Source: Clostridia bacterium
GTDB taxonomy: Bacteria; Bacillota; Clostridia; Oscillospirales; CAG-272
DNA length: 64,000 nucleotides
Direction of reading: 5' to 3'
Assembly (NCBI GenBank): GCA_017464805.1
Contig: JAFTYE010000008.1
Span: 1-64,000, forward strand
Shown: one piece after another, positions 25,423 to 33,007 of the stretch
Numbering within the stretch: the stretch's first letter is position 1
How the letters are laid out: every line of letters starts with the position of its first letter
Made by a program: the position numbers and the translations under genes
Notes under the pieces: generated by a model
The model's database searches: none
The model's input: only the letters and a program-made list of their open reading frames with translations
Told to the model about the DNA's origin: nothing

Positions 25423-26928
25423 TCAGGGCTCTACGCTGGGAATATATTCATGCACCGTGAGCTCGACCTCGATGGACTCGTAGCGGCTCTGGTAGCCGAA
25501 GGAGCCGACCAAGCGGCTGACGGTCATGGTGATGGTATCACCCGGCTTTTTGTCAGCCAGAATGGTGCGGATATCGCTCATATCTTCGATGGCCACGCCG
25601 TCGATATATTGCAAGTAGTCACCCTTTTCGAGCGTCTTGCCGCCCGTAAGCTCATCGTTGAATTCATAGGAAACGATCTGCAAGCCGTAAACGGTCGACT
25701 GGAAATAAACACCGAGATAGGGTCTGTCCGACACGTATCCCTGCTTATAGAGCTGGGACACGATATCGATAGCATAGGTGGACGGAATGGCAAAGCCAAT
25801 GCCCTCGACCGCATCCCCCGTGGATTTGGCGTTGACGATGCCGATCAGTTCGCCGCGTAGATTAAACAGGCCGCCGCCCGAGTTGCCGGGATTGACGGAT
25901 GCATCGATCTGCAAAAGGGTCATGGGCATGCCCTCGACCGTTACCTCACGTCCAAGGGCGGAGATGACACCGACGGAAACCGAGCCACCCAGTTCTCCAA
26001 GGGGATTGCCGATGGCGACGGCGGTCTCGCCGACTTTCATATAGGAGTAGACACTCTCGCCCTCGGGTGCCTTGGCAAGCGTGGCGTAGGAGAAGCCCTC
26101 GCCCTCCAGATCGAGAAGTGCGAGGTCGCTCCAGCTATCCGTGCCAAGCACAGTAGCCGTATAGTCCGTGCCGTCGTATAGGGTGACGGTAATGGTTTCG
26201 GCTCCCTCGATAACGTGATGGCAGGTCAGCACCAGGCCGTCGGCAGAAATGATGACACCGCTGCCGGCACCGCTTTGCACGTAGTTGCCGTTGAAGGGAT
26301 CGTTGACGGCGGTTTCGGTACGGATCTCTACCACGGCCATTTCGACCGCTTCGACAACAGCGGGAACACTGCCCGTCTGGGCGAGGCCTGCAACGCTTTC
26401 CACGACGTTCAGGATCACGTCACCGCGGTCGATCGTGGGGGTCTGGTTATCGCCGCCCTCACCGCCTGCGGGCGGATTCTGACTGCCGCCACCCTGCTCA
26501 CCGGTTCCGGGAGTATTGGGCAACAGCAGGTGCGAGATCGTCACGCCACCGAAGAAGGAGCCGACGAGAAGAACCACGGCAAGCACCGCGCAAAGGACGA
26601 CCGTACCTGCTTTTGACTTTTTCTTCAAAGGCTTTTCGGACTGTGGGGCGGTATTTGCATAATAGGTACTACCGTGGGAGGAATAGTGATCGGCCGGCGT
26701 GTAGGAGACCGAAGCAGCCTCGGGCTGCGTCTCTGCGGGCTCCTCGGACTGCCCGTCTGCCACGGACTCGGCGGGGATTTCGTTTTCCGTTGGAATTTCA
26801 TTCTCTGCGGGAGCTACGTTTTCCACGGGAGCCTCGTTTTCCGCAGGGCTCTCATTATCTGCGGATGTGGGCACCACAGGTGCTTCATTTTCCGGATTTT
26901 TTTCGTTTTGTTCGTCAAAATACGACAT
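25423..26928 (-). CDS. HtrA-like serine protease with PDZ domain
   Basis: A membrane-anchored S1C protease (501 aa). Residues 1-100 are an acidic cytoplasmic tail with imperfect E-N-E-x-P repeats (about 28-55). A single membrane helix lies at 108-134, then a Gly/Pro linker. The protease domain has the complete triad His238, Asp268 and Ser350 (GNSGGG). A PDZ domain occupies about 400-490. HtrA enzymes remove misfolded surface proteins. The gene order htrA-regulator-kinase suggests the two-component system senses envelope damage. The long acidic cytoplasmic tail is unusual in content rather than in presence. Confidence 0.93.
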   Translation of the reverse strand: MSYFDEQNEKNPENEAPVVPTSADNESPAENEAPVENVAPAENEIPTENEIPAESVADGQSEEPAETQPEAASVSYTPADHYSSHGSTYYANTAPQSEKPLKKKSKAGTVVLCAVLAVVLLVGSFFGGVTISHLLLPNTPGTGEQGGGSQNPPAGGEGGDNQTPTIDRGDVILNVVESVAGLAQTGSVPAVVEAVEMAVVEIRTETAVNDPFNGNYVQSGAGSGVIISADGLVLTCHHVIEGAETITVTLYDGTDYTATVLGTDSWSDLALLDLEGEGFSYATLAKAPEGESVYSYMKVGETAVAIGNPLGELGGSVSVGVISALGREVTVEGMPMTLLQIDASVNPGNSGGGLFNLRGELIGIVNAKSTGDAVEGIGFAIPSTYAIDIVSQLYKQGYVSDRPYLGVYFQSTVYGLQIVSYEFNDELTGGKTLEKGDYLQYIDGVAIEDMSDIRTILADKKPGDTITMTVSRLVGSFGYQSRYESIEVELTVHEYIPSVEP

Positions 26929-27028
26929 ATAGATGACCTCCGTCTGAAAGGATCAGGGTTTGCTTTGCCAACAGTATACCCTTTTTATGTGATGATTTTA
27001 TGAAGAACTGTGCATCTTTTGCTGAATT

Positions 27029-27469
27029 TTATGAATTTTTTGCCCGTTCGCGGTCAAGGTAGTCCTGCAAAATGATCTGGGCGGACAGGGTGTCTACCAC
27101 AGCCTTTCGCTTTTTACCGCCGGTTCCCGTGCCTTGCAGGTAACGGTGTGCCTCACAGGTAGAGAGTCGCTCATCGGCGAGGTCAATGGGAATATCGGTT
27201 TCCTCGGAAAGGAGCGAAACAAACGCGCGCACCGCGTCCGCGCGGAAGCCCTCGCTTCCGTCCATATTTTTGGGAAGTCCCACGATGATGCGCACGACCC
27301 CCTGTTTTTTTGCTTCCTCGGCGACCGCGTGGGCGGTGTTTTTCATCCCGCCGGGCGAAATCTGCCCAATGCCGCCGGCGAGAAAGCCACCCACATCCGA
27401 GACGGCCAGGCCCGTGCGAACGTCACCGTAGTCGACGCCGAGATAGCGTCCGTGAATATTGTCTGCCAT
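27029..27469 (-). CDS. ruvX: Putative pre-16S rRNA nuclease / Holliday junction resolvase-like YqgF
   Basis: A 146-residue RNase-H-fold protein of the YqgF family. The motifs are GVDYGDVRTGLAVSD (11-25), VGLPKNMDGSEG (about 63-74) and DERLST (about 98-103), supplying the acidic active site. E. coli YqgF is linked to 16S rRNA 5' processing; the Holliday-junction name is historical. It is divergent from rlmA, with its own promoter. Confidence 0.93.
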   Translation of the reverse strand: MADNIHGRYLGVDYGDVRTGLAVSDVGGFLAGGIGQISPGGMKNTAHAVAEEAKKQGVVRIIVGLPKNMDGSEGFRADAVRAFVSLLSEETDIPIDLADERLSTCEAHRYLQGTGTGGKKRKAVVDTLSAQIILQDYLDRERAKNS

Positions 27470-27504
27470 GAAAATTCTCCGCTTTTTAGGCTTATATTTT
27501 CATT

Positions 27505-27533
27505 ATTTTAGCACAAAAGGATGTTTTTGGCAA
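27505..27533 (-). promoter_or_regulatory. Promoter of ruvX
   Basis: Minus-strand TTGCCA at 27528-27533, 17 bases, TAAAAT at 27505-27510. Confidence 0.7.
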
Positions 27534-27551
27534 GGGATGTGGGCAAATTTC

Positions 27552-27580
27552 TTGACAAACGCGACGAAAAGGGGTAAACT
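27552..27580 (+). promoter_or_regulatory. Promoter of rlmA
   Basis: TTGACA at 27552-27557, 17 bases, TAAACT at 27575-27580, 25 bases before the start codon. It lies almost back-to-back with the ruvX promoter. Confidence 0.78.
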
Positions 27581-27605
27581 GTAAGAAAACGAAGAAGGAG
27601 CCGCC

Positions 27606-28430
27606 ATGACCACCGAGCTTTTCCTCTGCCCGCATTGCCGCGAGCCTCTTGTCACGCAGAACGGCAGCTATCTGTGCAAAAACCACCATACCTTTGACAT
27701 TGCACGGCAGGGATACGTGAATCTGCTGACGGGTCGGGCGGGTACCCAGCACGGGGATAACCGTGATATGATCGCCGCGCGGCGGCGGTTTCTTTCAGCG
27801 GGCTACTACGCACCACTGGTTGAGGCGGTTTGTGACACCGCCGTGCGGCATACCGAACATGGCGCGACCGTGCTGGACGCGGGATGTGGTGAATGCCACT
27901 ACACCGCCGCCGTGGACGCCGCGCTTTCGGGGGCGGGTCGGGGTGCACGTGTGCTGGGCTTGGATATCTCGCGCGAGGCACTTTCTCTCGGCGGCCGCTC
28001 TTATCCATCGCTTGCCCTGGCAGTGGCCAGTCTGTACGATCTGCCGCTGGCCGATGGGAGCGTGGATCTGCTGCTTGAGATCTTTGCCCCGCATGCGGGC
28101 GGGGAATACGCGCGCGTGCTGCGACCGAGCGGCAAGATGATGCTGGTCATTCCCGACGCGCGGCATCTGTTCGGGCTGAAGGAGGTACTTTACGAAAAGC
28201 CCTACGAAAATCGCGTGCAGGACACCGCGCTGTCATGTTTTCGGTTGCTGGAAGAAATTTCAGTCAAGGATCGCATCACGCTGAAAACCGACGAGGACCT
28301 GTGGGATCTGTTCACCATGACCCCGTATTTTTACCGCACCTCTCCCGCCGATAAAGAAAAGCTGCGCCGCCGCGCACCGCTGGATACCGAGATTTCCTTC
28401 AAAATTCTGATTTACCAGAAGGCAGAATAA
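27606..28430 (+). CDS. 23S rRNA (guanine-N1)-methyltransferase-like protein
   Basis: An RlmA-family SAM methyltransferase (274 aa). The N-terminal zinc finger is Cys8-x2-Cys11 with Cys and His near 24-28, followed by the typical FDxARxGYVNLL and GDNRDMIAARRRFL. The SAM motif is LDAGCGEC near residue 95 and a L-L-E-I-F-A-P catalytic-region motif follows. RlmA/TlrB enzymes methylate G745 or G748 in 23S rRNA and can affect macrolide binding; which guanine is unknown here. Confidence 0.88.
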   Translation: MTTELFLCPHCREPLVTQNGSYLCKNHHTFDIARQGYVNLLTGRAGTQHGDNRDMIAARRRFLSAGYYAPLVEAVCDTAVRHTEHGATVLDAGCGECHYTAAVDAALSGAGRGARVLGLDISREALSLGGRSYPSLALAVASLYDLPLADGSVDLLLEIFAPHAGGEYARVLRPSGKMMLVIPDARHLFGLKEVLYEKPYENRVQDTALSCFRLLEEISVKDRITLKTDEDLWDLFTMTPYFYRTSPADKEKLRRRAPLDTEISFKILIYQKAE

Positions 28431-28434
28431 AAGC

Positions 28435-28465
28435 GAAGCCGTCGTGCGTTGCACGGCGGCTTTTT
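28435..28465. terminator. Terminator between rlmA and queA
   Basis: A 13-bp stem (28435-28447 with 28451-28463, one G-T pair), GTT loop and five T, ending just before the queA stop codon. It serves the plus-strand gene. Confidence 0.82.
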
Positions 28466-28467
28466 AA

Positions 28468-29547
28468 TCAATTTATAAACATCGCGTCTCCGAAAGAGAA
28501 AAATCTGTATCGCTCTTTCACCGCCTCCCTGTACGCCGCGAGGACGTTTTCTCTGCCCGCAAGGGCGGAGATAAGCATAAGCAGGGTGCTTTCGGGCAGG
28601 TGGAAGTTGGTGATAAGGGCATCAATGGCCTTGAATCGGTAGCCGGGGTAGATGAAGATACCGGTCTCACCACGCATACCGCGCAGGGTGCCATGCTCGT
28701 CCGCGACACTTTCGAGCACACGGCAGGAGGTGGTGCCGACGGCGATCACGCGGCCGCCCGCCGCACGGCGGCGGTTGATCTCGGCGGCGGTTTCGTCGGT
28801 GATGACGAATTCCTCGGTGTGCATGAGGTGCTCTTCGAGGCGGCTGACCTTGACGGGCCGAAAGGTACCGAGTCCGACGTGGAGCGTAACCTCGGCATAG
28901 CCGACGCCCTTTTCACGGATGCGCGAGAGCAGCTCGTTTGTAAAATGCAGACCTGCTGTCGGCGCGGCGGCGGAGCCTTCTTCCTTGGCATAGACAGTCT
29001 GATAGCTATCCTTATCCTTTAATTTTTCAGTGATATATGGCGGCAGAGGCATGTTCCCCACCGTATCCAGCACCTCGTAGATGCTTTCGAATTTTGCGGT
29101 ATCATAGGCAAATCGAACAATGCGGTTGCCGTCCTCCTTGACCGCGGTGACCTCGGCACGGAGCAGGCCGCCGAAGGAAAAGGTCGCGCCCTCCTTGGCG
29201 CGCTTGCCGGGGCGAACGAGGGTCTCCCAGCATCCGTCGGGCTGCATACGGAGAAGGAGCAATTCTATGGGGGCACCGCTTTTATCGGTTACGCCGAGCA
29301 GGCGCGCGGGAATGACCTTGGAGGAGTTAACGACAAGGATATCCTCGGGACGCAAAAAATCGATGATCTCATAAAAGTGATGATGCCCCATCACACCGCT
29401 TGTCTTGTCCAGGGTCATGAGGCGACAGGCATCCCGCTGTTCGGTGGGATGCTGGGCGATCAGCTCCTCGGGTAGATGATAGAAAAAATCCTCGGTGCAA
29501 AGCGTGGTTTGGGTTCTTTCATTTTGGATGGTGGCATTCTCAATCAT
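28468..29547 (-). CDS. queA: S-adenosylmethionine:tRNA ribosyltransferase-isomerase
   Basis: QueA (359 aa) transfers and isomerises the ribosyl group of SAM to make epoxyqueuosine in tRNA. Motifs: F[13 protein letters not shown] near residue 22, a [10 protein letters not shown] segment, [10 protein letters not shown] near 200 and GLGTFRPV near 227. Length is typical. It stands alone here; tgt is not in the window. The upstream region has a promoter and AGAGAAACAAC before the ATG. Confidence 0.96.
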   Translation of the reverse strand: MIENATIQNERTQTTLCTEDFFYHLPEELIAQHPTEQRDACRLMTLDKTSGVMGHHHFYEIIDFLRPEDILVVNSSKVIPARLLGVTDKSGAPIELLLLRMQPDGCWETLVRPGKRAKEGATFSFGGLLRAEVTAVKEDGNRIVRFAYDTAKFESIYEVLDTVGNMPLPPYITEKLKDKDSYQTVYAKEEGSAAAPTAGLHFTNELLSRIREKGVGYAEVTLHVGLGTFRPVKVSRLEEHLMHTEEFVITDETAAEINRRRAAGGRVIAVGTTSCRVLESVADEHGTLRGMRGETGIFIYPGYRFKAIDALITNFHLPESTLLMLISALAGRENVLAAYREAVKERYRFFSFGDAMFIN

Positions 29548-29591
29548 GTTGTTTCTCTCCCGATCACTTACGCATATACTGCTATTGGTTT

Positions 29592-29620
29592 ATTATACAT
29601 CATCCTTTGTCAATTTGCAA
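29592..29620 (-). promoter_or_regulatory. Promoter of queA
   Basis: Minus-strand TTGCAA at 29615-29620, 17 bases, TATAAT at 29592-29597. No queuosine riboswitch or T-box is seen in the 91-base queA/dapA gap. Confidence 0.65.
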
Positions 29621-29638
29621 GTCTATGCGAGGTAAATC

Positions 29639-30532
29639 ATGAAACAACCAAAACGAAAAGCGCTCTTTTGCGGTGTGGCCACCGCCCTGGCGACCCCCTT
29701 TTGTGACGGGGCGGTGGACTATGCGGCACTGGGGAGCATGATCGAATATCAGATCGCCGAGGGCATCGACGCGATCGTTCTGTGCGGCACGACCGGCGAG
29801 GCGGCGACCCTGTGCGGGAAGGAATACGAGGATGTCGTTTCCTTTGGCTGCGAGCGGATCGGCGGACGCGTTCCGACCCTGGTCGGATGTGGCTCACCCG
29901 ACACCAAAAGCACCGCCGCGCGCGCAAAATTTGCGAGAAAATGCGGGGCAGACGGAATTTTGGTGGTAACACCCTATTACAACCGCGGCACGCGTGCGGG
30001 GGTGATCGAGCACTATCGTACGGTAGCGGAATCGGGCGAGCTGCCCACCGTTCTCTACCACGTGCCCGCACGCACGGGGGTGCGCCTTCCCCTTTCGACC
30101 TTTGAGGCGATCGCGGCGCATCCGCTGACCGTAGGCATCAAAGAGGCGTCGGGGGACATGGAGCTGTTTGCCGACCTGACCCTTGCTCTTGGCGACACGC
30201 TGGCCCTGTATACGGGAAACGACGGGCTGATCCTGCCATCCCTTTCCTACGGCGGGCTTGGTACGGTGTCGGTGGTGTCCAATCTGCTGCCACAGGCAAC
30301 GGCAACGCTCTGCCGAGAATTTTTTGCTGGGAATTGCGAAAAAGCGGCAGAGATACAACTCTCTCTGTTGCCGCTTATTCGCCTCTTGTTTACCGAAACG
30401 AACCCCGCGCCGCTTAAATGCGCCCTCGAATTGCGGGGGGACTGCCGTGGGGAGCTACGCCTGCCGCTGGCCACGGTGGAGGACACCCTGCGCGAGCGTA
30501 TCCGAGAGGAGCTGGAGAGGCTCAAAAGCTGA
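29639..30532 (+). CDS. dapA: 4-hydroxy-tetrahydrodipicolinate synthase
   Basis: First enzyme of the lysine/diaminopimelate branch (297 aa, typical). Motifs: GTTGEAATL near 50-58, the Tyr in VTPYYNR near residue 104-110, YHVPARTG near 139 and the Schiff-base Lys in GIKEASG near 168. It is a single gene; no lysine riboswitch is visible. The family includes other aldolases (N-acetylneuraminate lyase), but the GTTGE, YNxPxRT-like and GIKEASG set favours DapA. Confidence 0.92.
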   Translation: MKQPKRKALFCGVATALATPFCDGAVDYAALGSMIEYQIAEGIDAIVLCGTTGEAATLCGKEYEDVVSFGCERIGGRVPTLVGCGSPDTKSTAARAKFARKCGADGILVVTPYYNRGTRAGVIEHYRTVAESGELPTVLYHVPARTGVRLPLSTFEAIAAHPLTVGIKEASGDMELFADLTLALGDTLALYTGNDGLILPSLSYGGLGTVSVVSNLLPQATATLCREFFAGNCEKAAEIQLSLLPLIRLLFTETNPAPLKCALELRGDCRGELRLPLATVEDTLRERIREELERLKS

Positions 30533-30534
30533 AA

Positions 30535-30565
30535 AAAAGACCGCCGATGCTCGGCGGTCTTTTTG
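30535..30565. terminator. Terminator between dapA and cysS
   Basis: Stem AAAGACCGCCGA/TCGGCGGTCTTT around TGC, with A-run and T-run on either side, so it serves both convergent genes. Confidence 0.88.
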
Positions 30566-30572
30566 AGTTTCT

Positions 30573-31982
30573 TTATTTCGTGATCTTGTACTTGGTTCCT
30601 TGAGGAGTATCCTCGAGCACAACACCCTTTGCAAGCAACTCGGCACGGATGCGGTCTGCCTCCACGTAGTTCTTTGCCTTCTTGGCAGCGGCGCGATCGG
30701 CGATCGCGGCCTCGATCTCGGCGATAAAGGCATTGTCCGCTCCGCCCTCACGCACGAAACCGAAAAGCTCGGTCATTTCGGTAAGGATGGCCTTGCCCTC
30801 CTCGATGGCAGCAGAGGATGCGGGGGCTTCGCCGTTGACGGCACCGTTGAGTTCGCGGACGAGATCAAAGATTGCGGCGATACCGCCACCTGTGTTGAAG
30901 TCGTCATCCATGGCGGCGATCATGGCCTCGCGTGTTGCGCGGAAGCGAGCGACAAGCTCCTCTTCCCCCGCGCGAAGCTCTTCCTTCGGCGCATTTTTGA
31001 GGAAGAAGTCCACGGCATCCACGCAGTTGAAGATACGCTCCAGCGCGGCCTTTGCTTGCTCGATGATCTCCTGCGAGAAGTTGATGGGGCTACGGTAGTG
31101 CGAGGAAAGGATAAAGAAACGGATGGGCAGGTAGCCGTACTTTTCGGCAACCTCACGCACGGTGAAGAAGTTGCCTAGCGACTTGGACATCTTTCGGTTG
31201 TCGATATTGATGTAGCCGTTGTGCAACCAGAAGTTGGCAAAGGTGTGACCCGTACAGCACTCGGACTGTGCAATCTCGTTTTCATGGTGCGGGAAGATCA
31301 AATCCTGACCGCCGCAATGTAGGTCGATGGTCTCACCGAGGTAACGGCGCACCATGGCGGAGCATTCGATGTGCCAGCCGGGACGACCCTTGCCCCACGG
31401 CGAATCCCATGCGGGCTCACCGGGCTTGGCGGCCTTCCAGAGGGCGAAGTCCAGCGGATCCTCCTTCTGCTCGGACACGTCGATGCGTGCACCCGATTCG
31501 AGATCCTCAATAGGCTGACCGGATAGCTTGCCGTAGCCTCGGAAGGAGCGGGTTCGGAAGTACACATCTCCGTTCGAGGGGTAGGCGTGGCCGTTATCCA
31601 CCAGCGTTTTGACGATATCGAGGATCATGTCGATATTGTCGGTGGCGAGGGGATGAATGGTAGCGGGGCGAACACCGAGACCCTTGGCATCGGTGAAGTA
31701 TTCCTCGATGTAGCGGGCGGCGATGTCCCTGTATCCGACGCCCTCTTCGTTGGCACGGCGAATGACCTTATCGTCAATGTCGGTGAAGTTCTGCACAAAG
31801 CAAACCTCATAGCCGCGGTATTCGAAATAGCGGCGCAGCATGTCAAAGACCACGAAGCAACGGGCGTTGCCGACATGGAAGAAGTTATAGACGGTAGGGC
31901 CGCAGGCATACATTTTGACCTTTCCGGGCTCCACGGTCGTAAATTCCTGTTTTTTACCGGCGATGGTGTTGTAGAGTTGCAT
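30573..31982 (-). CDS. cysS: Cysteinyl-tRNA synthetase
   Basis: Class I aminoacyl-tRNA synthetase (469 aa). MYACGPTVYNFFHVGN carries the zinc Cys27 and the HIGH-like HVGN; the KMSKS loop is exact near residue 264; the zinc ligands Cys and His lie near 208 and 233 in WHIECSAM and DLIFPHHENEIAQ. The ATG at 31982 follows GAGGTATATC; a longer frame crosses the promoter. The 50-base leader contains a GGGCA/TGCCC hairpin (31998-32015) but no T-box. Confidence 0.97.
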   Translation of the reverse strand: MQLYNTIAGKKQEFTTVEPGKVKMYACGPTVYNFFHVGNARCFVVFDMLRRYFEYRGYEVCFVQNFTDIDDKVIRRANEEGVGYRDIAARYIEEYFTDAKGLGVRPATIHPLATDNIDMILDIVKTLVDNGHAYPSNGDVYFRTRSFRGYGKLSGQPIEDLESGARIDVSEQKEDPLDFALWKAAKPGEPAWDSPWGKGRPGWHIECSAMVRRYLGETIDLHCGGQDLIFPHHENEIAQSECCTGHTFANFWLHNGYINIDNRKMSKSLGNFFTVREVAEKYGYLPIRFFILSSHYRSPINFSQEIIEQAKAALERIFNCVDAVDFFLKNAPKEELRAGEEELVARFRATREAMIAAMDDDFNTGGGIAAIFDLVRELNGAVNGEAPASSAAIEEGKAILTEMTELFGFVREGGADNAFIAEIEAAIADRAAAKKAKNYVEADRIRAELLAKGVVLEDTPQGTKYKITK

Positions 31983-32034
31983 GATATACCTCGTGAGGCG
32001 GGCATGTTTTCTTGCCCGATATTTTAACAGATAT

Positions 32035-32063
32035 ATTATACAATATTCACACGCCTCTGTCAA
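32035..32063 (-). promoter_or_regulatory. Promoter of cysS
   Basis: Minus-strand TTGACA at 32058-32063, 17 bases, TATAAT at 32035-32040: consensus sigma-A promoter. Confidence 0.88.
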
Positions 32064-32088
32064 GTTCCGTGCGGGATATTTCCCTCTT

Positions 32089-32442
32089 TTATTTTCGCAG
32101 GAGAGTCATCGTCCCCATAAACAGGAGCAAAAAGCCGAGCCCCGTGCGGAGTGCCTCGGCGGAAAAGAGCCCCGCGAGCAGACTGCCGACCACCGCCCCC
32201 AGCGCACCGAATACCACGACAAAGCCGAGAATGGGCAAGGATATCTCGCGGCGGTGCAGATGCACCAACACCGCCGCCCCCAGGGCAAAGCCGAATACAG
32301 CAAGGTTGACCCCTTGGGCGGCGAGCTGCCCCATGCCGTCCGCGGCAGTGAGGTAGAGAATGAGCAAACCACCGCTTCCGACACCCAGTCCCGCCAGCAC
32401 CCCGACGACAAGGGAAACGAGAATATCGAACACGATGACCAT
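32089..32442 (-). CDS. TSUP (TauE/SafE) permease, second half-size subunit
   Basis: A 117-residue membrane protein with four predicted helices, including the GVLAGLGVGSGGLL repeat motif of the TauE/SafE family near residue 14-27. It corresponds to half of a normal 240-260 residue TSUP transporter. Its ATG shares one base with the stop of the preceding half (TAATG). The two probably form a heterodimer that exports or imports a sulfur compound or organic anion (inference). A bigger frame to 32877 is antisense-type noise within the first half. Confidence 0.8.
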   Translation of the reverse strand: MVIVFDILVSLVVGVLAGLGVGSGGLLILYLTAADGMGQLAAQGVNLAVFGFALGAAVLVHLHRREISLPILGFVVVFGALGAVVGSLLAGLFSAEALRTGLGFLLLFMGTMTLLRK

Positions 32443-32834
32443 TATCCAAACACCCCCAGCATCCGAAGTCCCGCGTATAGGGTAAGGGCAGCAAAAAGGC
32501 GCTTCAACCATTTGGTCGGGACGTAACGGAACAGAAACGCACCCGCCACACCCCCGACGGCGGCGGAAAGCGCAAACCGAGGTAAGACCGCGAGGTCGTA
32601 GCTGCCGCCCGTGCCGTACATGACCGCCGAAACGGCCGAAAAGGCGAGCACACCGACCGAGCTGATGACGAAGGCATCCTTGGCATGCTCGGCCGAGAGC
32701 AGGTATCCGAGGGCGAAGAGCAGGATCATGCCGCCACCCGTGCCGAGCAGGCCGTTGAGGACTCCTCCTGCGAAGGACAGGGTGGCGAGCAAGATGGCAC
32801 GAGTGAGGGCAGAGGGGTTTTTGGCATCGGTCAT
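32442..32834 (-). CDS. TSUP (TauE/SafE) permease, first half-size subunit
   Basis: A 130-residue membrane protein with four predicted helices and the family's GVLNGLLGTGGGM motif near residue 24-36, equivalent to the GVGSGG motif of the next gene. The Lys-rich N-terminus and AAAGGAACC site support the ATG at 32834. Both halves keep the repeat signature, so this looks like a stable split gene pair rather than a broken one. Confidence 0.82.
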   Translation of the reverse strand: MTDAKNPSALTRAILLATLSFAGGVLNGLLGTGGGMILLFALGYLLSAEHAKDAFVISSVGVLAFSAVSAVMYGTGGSYDLAVLPRFALSAAVGGVAGAFLFRYVPTKWLKRLFAALTLYAGLRMLGVFG

Positions 32835-33007
32835 GACGGTTCCTTTCGCGGCTGTTTTGCCGTTTTTTTGGCAACAATTTATGGAAAAGACTTGCTTTTT
32901 TTTATGGAATTTGTTATTATAATAAGTAATATATCCTACAATGGCATAACTATGCCGTCATGAGGCTTATTCCATAAAGTTCGCCGAAAACGGAAAGGAG
33001 CTTTTTC

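Noticed and set aside
29548-29638. Possible T-box or riboswitch before dapA or queA
   Set aside because: The whole divergent gap is 91 bases, too short for a T-box or lysine riboswitch, and no specifier or antiterminator pairing is visible.
31983-32034. Possible cysteine T-box before cysS
   Set aside because: The leader is only about 50 bases with one small hairpin.
32443-32877. Upstream extension of the second TSUP half-gene to 262 codons
   Set aside because: That part is out of frame with the first half-gene and gives an Arg/Cys/His-rich translation with no membrane helices; the ATG at 32442 is the proper start.
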